From: Chloroflexi bacterium RBG_16_57_11
GTDB taxonomy: Bacteria; Chloroflexota; Anaerolineae; Anaerolineales; UBA4823
Assembly (NCBI GenBank): GCA_001795165.1
Contig: MGNS01000123.1
Span: 22,583-30,232, forward strand
Direction of reading: 5' to 3'
DNA length: 7,650 nt
Numbering within the stretch: position 1 is the first letter of the stretch; the number at the start of each line of letters is the position of its first letter. Position numbers and translations under genes: made by a program. Below the pieces are notes generated by a model. It did no database searches. It was not told where the DNA came from and worked only from the letters and a program-made list of their open reading frames with translations. Of the stretch, positions 5,725 to 7,650 are shown one piece after another.

Positions 5725-5847
5725 ATGATTGATCGAGTTAATCCTCCCACATCAGCACAATCCGTCGAGGATGTTGAACTTATCACTCGTATCAGCCGTG
5801 ATTATTTCGCAGGTTGATACAAAGCCAATAAAAGCAATGTCAATTAA
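5725..5847 (+). pseudogene. 5' remnant of a gene, possibly NTF2/SnoaL-like, with an in-frame nonsense codon
   Basis: ATG at 5725 has a good Shine-Dalgarno, GGAGG at 5713-5717, seven bases upstream. It opens 30 codons: MIDRVNPPTSAQSVEDVELI, then TRISRDYFAG, ending at TGA 5815-5817. If the TGA were TGG, the frame would continue as WYKANKSNVN to a TAA at 5845-5847. The resulting DYFAGWY resembles the first helix of NTF2/SnoaL/lumazine-binding-like proteins, where a Y-x-GWY motif is common. Only this beginning is present; the OsmC gene's own Shine-Dalgarno follows within about 30 bases. It looks like a gene cut off after its first helix, with the surviving initiation region in front of the OsmC gene. 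It could alternatively be a short leader peptide. The family match rests on very few residues. Confidence 0.4.
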
Positions 5848-5885
5848 TAGTGGATCTGGCATCTCATGCAACCAGGAGACATCCC

Positions 5886-6386
5886 GTGAATTCCGAAGAT
5901 CTTCGCTCGATCCAGGCGCCGCTGAAAGAGCGTTATAGGCGGCAACCCGAGGCTGCCCTGATCACCCTCAGGGCGCAAGCTCGCCTCGGAGAGGGGATCA
6001 CCTGTAAAGTACAAACAGGCAAAGCGCTGGTGGAGGCCGGTCTGCACCCGGCAACAGGTGGGGATGGGTTGAGCGCCTGTTCGGGCGATATGCTGCTGGA
6101 GGCGCTGGCAGCCTGCGCCGGTGTGACGCTCAACGCCATCGCCACTGCGATAGGTGTCGAGATCCGGAGCGGCATAGTCCACGCCGAGGGTGACCTGGAT
6201 TTTCGGGGAACGCTGGGGGTCGCCAAAGATACCCCGGTGGGGTTCCAGCGCATCAAGCTGCAAATCGATCTGGATACAGATGGCTCCGAGGAGCAACTGG
6301 CAACGCTTCTGCAGCTGACCGAGCGCTACTGCGTCGTCTACCAGACTTTACACCAGCCGCCGGAGATGAGTGTAGCGCTCTTCTAA
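5886..6386 (+). CDS. OsmC family protein (thiol-dependent peroxiredoxin-like)
   Basis: OsmC/Ohr-family proteins reduce organic hydroperoxides in the cytoplasm using two cysteines. This 166-residue protein carries both: Cys77 in LEALAACAGVTLNA, at the start of the central helix, and Cys149 in ERYCVVYQTL. The preceding GGDGLSACSGDMLLEALA segment is the usual run into that helix. An extra Cys65 is present. The C-terminal QTLHQPPEMSVALF has the normal family ending. It starts at GTG 5886 because AGGAG (5874-5878) is seven bases upstream; the in-frame GTG at 5850 has no such site. It belongs to the general OsmC group rather than clearly to Ohr. Its stop codon overlaps that of the convergent YbaK-like gene, so there is no room for a terminator between them. 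The physiological substrate is unknown. Confidence 0.9.
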   Translation: MNSEDLRSIQAPLKERYRRQPEAALITLRAQARLGEGITCKVQTGKALVEAGLHPATGGDGLSACSGDMLLEALAACAGVTLNAIATAIGVEIRSGIVHAEGDLDFRGTLGVAKDTPVGFQRIKLQIDLDTDGSEEQLATLLQLTERYCVVYQTLHQPPEMSVALF

Positions 6387-6886
6387 CATTCGACGAAGCA
6401 GCCCGCCTCGGCGTCGGGGAGTGCTCGCCGCAAGTCTGCGCTGCGCAGGATAACGGCGGTATTGCGCACACCAGAGCCGAGTGAGATTTCGTCTTCGTCA
6501 AAGATGCTTTCGTCAATCAGGATGCGGATGCGGTGAGCTAGATCGGCCGGCTCAGGCAGGCCGAAGGGGGAGACCGAGCCACGCATGTAGCCGGTTTGAA
6601 CCAGCACTTCCTCTTCGCTGGCCATGCTAAGGCGCGAGATGCCCAGGTGCTGGCGCAGCGCCGGCCAGGAGATCTGGTCGGGGCCGGCGGCCAGCACCAT
6701 CACGAACTGGTCCGCCGCCAGGCGAAAGAGGATGCTGCGCACCACCTGGTGGGGTCGCTGGCCGCGCTCCTCGGCGGCTTGCTCCAGCGAGTGGAGCTGG
6801 CCGGCGTGACGGAAGAGGCGAAAGGGGACGCCGCGGGTCTGCAGGTCACGCGTGACGGGAGTTTGGGTGGGAGGCGATTCACTCAT
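6383..6886 (-). CDS. YbaK/EbsC family aminoacyl-tRNA deacylase-like protein
   Basis: This 167-residue protein matches the YbaK/ProXp superfamily, whose members hydrolyse mischarged tRNAs such as Cys-tRNA(Pro) or Ala-tRNA(Pro). The motifs follow in order: HSLEQAAEERG at residues 32-42, FVMVLAAGPDQISWPALRQHL at 61-81 (the family's VLAPG-type strand), the TGY-GSVSPFGLP signature at 98-111, and LIDESIF at 123-129. At Arg50 (HQVVRSILF) most YbaK proteins have the lysine needed for editing, so activity or specificity may differ. It starts at ATG 6884-6886, whose last base pair overlaps the TGA of the upstream nitroreductase-like gene (ATGA), with GGAGG about eight bases before it, so translation is probably coupled. 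It is the last gene of a minus-strand operon and overlaps the OsmC stop codon by four bases. The family is clear; the tRNA substrate is not. Confidence 0.88.
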   Translation of the reverse strand: MSESPPTQTPVTRDLQTRGVPFRLFRHAGQLHSLEQAAEERGQRPHQVVRSILFRLAADQFVMVLAAGPDQISWPALRQHLGISRLSMASEEEVLVQTGYMRGSVSPFGLPEPADLAHRIRILIDESIFDEDEISLGSGVRNTAVILRSADLRRALPDAEAGCFVEC

Positions 6887-7392
6887 GTCTTACCCTCCGC
6901 CTCCGCCTCCAGCACCAGGATTGGAATGCGCCGGTCGCCGAGGCGCTGCTTATAGAGCGTGTAGCCGAAGTAAACCTGGCTGGCGCGCAGCCAGTAATAA
7001 TCGTACTCCTCGCCGCTGGCCTCGCGCGCACAGTACGTCCTGGTGATGCCTTCCATGGTGCAGGTGGCGACCGGGCCGGCTTTCAGGTTGTGGTACCAGC
7101 CGGGGTGGTGATCCTGTCCCCAATTGCTGGCGATCAGGGCAAAGCAGCTGTCGTCGGACCCTTCACGGATCGCCACAAGAGGCGTGGTGCGTCTTTTCCC
7201 GCTTTTTACCCCCGAGGTAGTCACCATCACCATCGGAAGCCCGGCTAGGTAGCTGGTCAGCGTCGCCTGTCCGCCGCTCATCTGGAAGACCCCCCGGTCG
7301 AGGTGGTGCCATACGTGCGCGCCAAACCAGGCCCCCGGGCGAGTCGAGGCAAACTTTTGCACGAAGCGCTGATGTGACTTCAGCCTGGCCAA
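6883..7392 (-). CDS. Nitroreductase/deazaflavin (F420)-dependent oxidoreductase family protein (Ddn-like)
   Basis: This 169-residue protein has the small split-barrel signature of the DUF385/Ddn family, many of whose members bind the deazaflavin F420. VTTSGVKSGKRRTTPL (residues 57-72) is the phosphate- and cofactor-binding segment. HPGWYHNLKAGP (96-107) is the family's second hallmark, and RRIPILVLE closes the domain (154-162). The start is TTG at 7390-7392, supported by GGAG eight bases upstream and by the full-length N-terminus, although the first part (RPGAWFGAHVWHHLDRG) is less typical. It overlaps the upstream GNAT gene by 13 bases and the downstream YbaK-like gene by four, so all three are probably cotranscribed. 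F420 use would require F420 synthesis in the host, which this window does not show. Substrate is unknown. Confidence 0.85.
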   Translation of the reverse strand: MARLKSHQRFVQKFASTRPGAWFGAHVWHHLDRGVFQMSGGQATLTSYLAGLPMVMVTTSGVKSGKRRTTPLVAIREGSDDSCFALIASNWGQDHHPGWYHNLKAGPVATCTMEGITRTYCAREASGEEYDYYWLRASQVYFGYTLYKQRLGDRRIPILVLEAEAEGKT

Positions 7393-7650
7393 TAGAAATG
7401 CTCCATGGCGGTCAGGTGCTGGAACCCCATACGTCGGTAGATCGGGTAGCCCATCTGCGAGGATTGCAGAATCCCGGCTTGGTAGCCCAATTGGCGGGCG
7501 TCGTACAGCGGCCTCAAGGTCATAGCCGCGCCTACACCGCGCCCGCGCGCAGCTGGCAGCGTAGCCACGAACATCACCCCGGCCACGCCTGCCCCCAGGA
7601 ACATGTTGGAGGTGGCCACCGGGTGGCTATCCAGCAGGCCAAGGTAGTGG
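7380..7650 (-). CDS. GNAT family N-acetyltransferase, C-terminal part (cut by window edge)
   Basis: Only the last 89 residues are inside the window; the frame is open to the edge, so the internal GTG at 7619 is not the start. The GNAT acetyl-CoA site motif A is clear in MFVATLPAARGRGVGAAMTL, with the pyrophosphate loop ARGRGVG. It is followed by DARQLGYQAGILQSSQMGYP, then IYRRMGFQHL, the usual motif B strand and helix ending with GF. The preceding HYLGLLDSHPVATS is typical of the strand that leads in. GNAT proteins transfer an acetyl group from acetyl-CoA to an amine, but the acceptor cannot be told from this fragment. It is the first visible gene of the minus-strand operon and overlaps the next by 13 bases. 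Confidence 0.88.
   Translation of the reverse strand, partial: HYLGLLDSHPVATSNMFLGAGVAGVMFVATLPAARGRGVGAAMTLRPLYDARQLGYQAGILQSSQMGYPIYRRMGFQHLTAMEHFYWPG

Overview
The window is a moderately GC-rich stretch of bacterial chromosome from an anaerobe or facultative anaerobe. It carries an anaerobic Ni-Fe carbon monoxide dehydrogenase, a deazaflavin (F420)-type nitroreductase homologue and a heptamer-repeat intergenic array. From memory of similar genomes, the combination fits a Chloroflexota (Anaerolineae-like) organism, but this is inference and no marker gene settles it. Gene starts mostly carry good AGGAG-type Shine-Dalgarno sites, and GTG and TTG starts are used.

Bases 1-2628 are a CO-oxidation module. 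The C-terminal two thirds of CooS, with the recognisable C-cluster ligands, is followed by a FAD/NAD(P)H-type oxidoreductase. The two genes are separated by about 140 bases, most of which is a 14-unit array of 7-bp repeats. CooS would release electrons from CO, and the flavoprotein is a plausible exit to NAD(P)+. A CooF ferredoxin-like partner is not seen here and would have to lie upstream or elsewhere.

Bases 2629-5885 are looser and partly decayed. They hold a 15-bp-arm inverted repeat, a clear sigma70-like promoter with a long possibly structured leader, and an intact homocysteine S-methyltransferase family gene. A RidA (YjgF) gene remnant, an unrecognised broken ORF and a second short palindromic repeat of the GTAGGGGCG type follow. 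Next comes an intact gene for an exported MTA/SAH-nucleosidase-like protein, a hairpin, and the first 30 codons of an NTF2/SnoaL-like gene ended by a nonsense codon. The methyltransferase and the nucleosidase both belong to the methionine/SAM cycle by family. The nucleosidase appears to act outside the cytoplasm, so direct pathway coupling is doubtful.

Bases 5886-7650 are compact again. An OsmC-family peroxiredoxin-like gene on the + strand meets, tail to tail with a 4-base overlap, a minus-strand operon. In transcription order that operon encodes a GNAT acetyltransferase (cut by the window end), an F420/deazaflavin-type nitroreductase-family protein and a YbaK/EbsC aminoacyl-tRNA deacylase-like protein. 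Successive genes overlap by 13 and 4 bases.

I found no tRNA, rRNA, CRISPR array, transposase or phage gene. I see no convincing wholly new system. The most unusual items are the heptamer array inside the CODH module, the exported nucleosidase, the substituted key residues in the methyltransferase and YbaK-like proteins, and the cluster of gene remnants.
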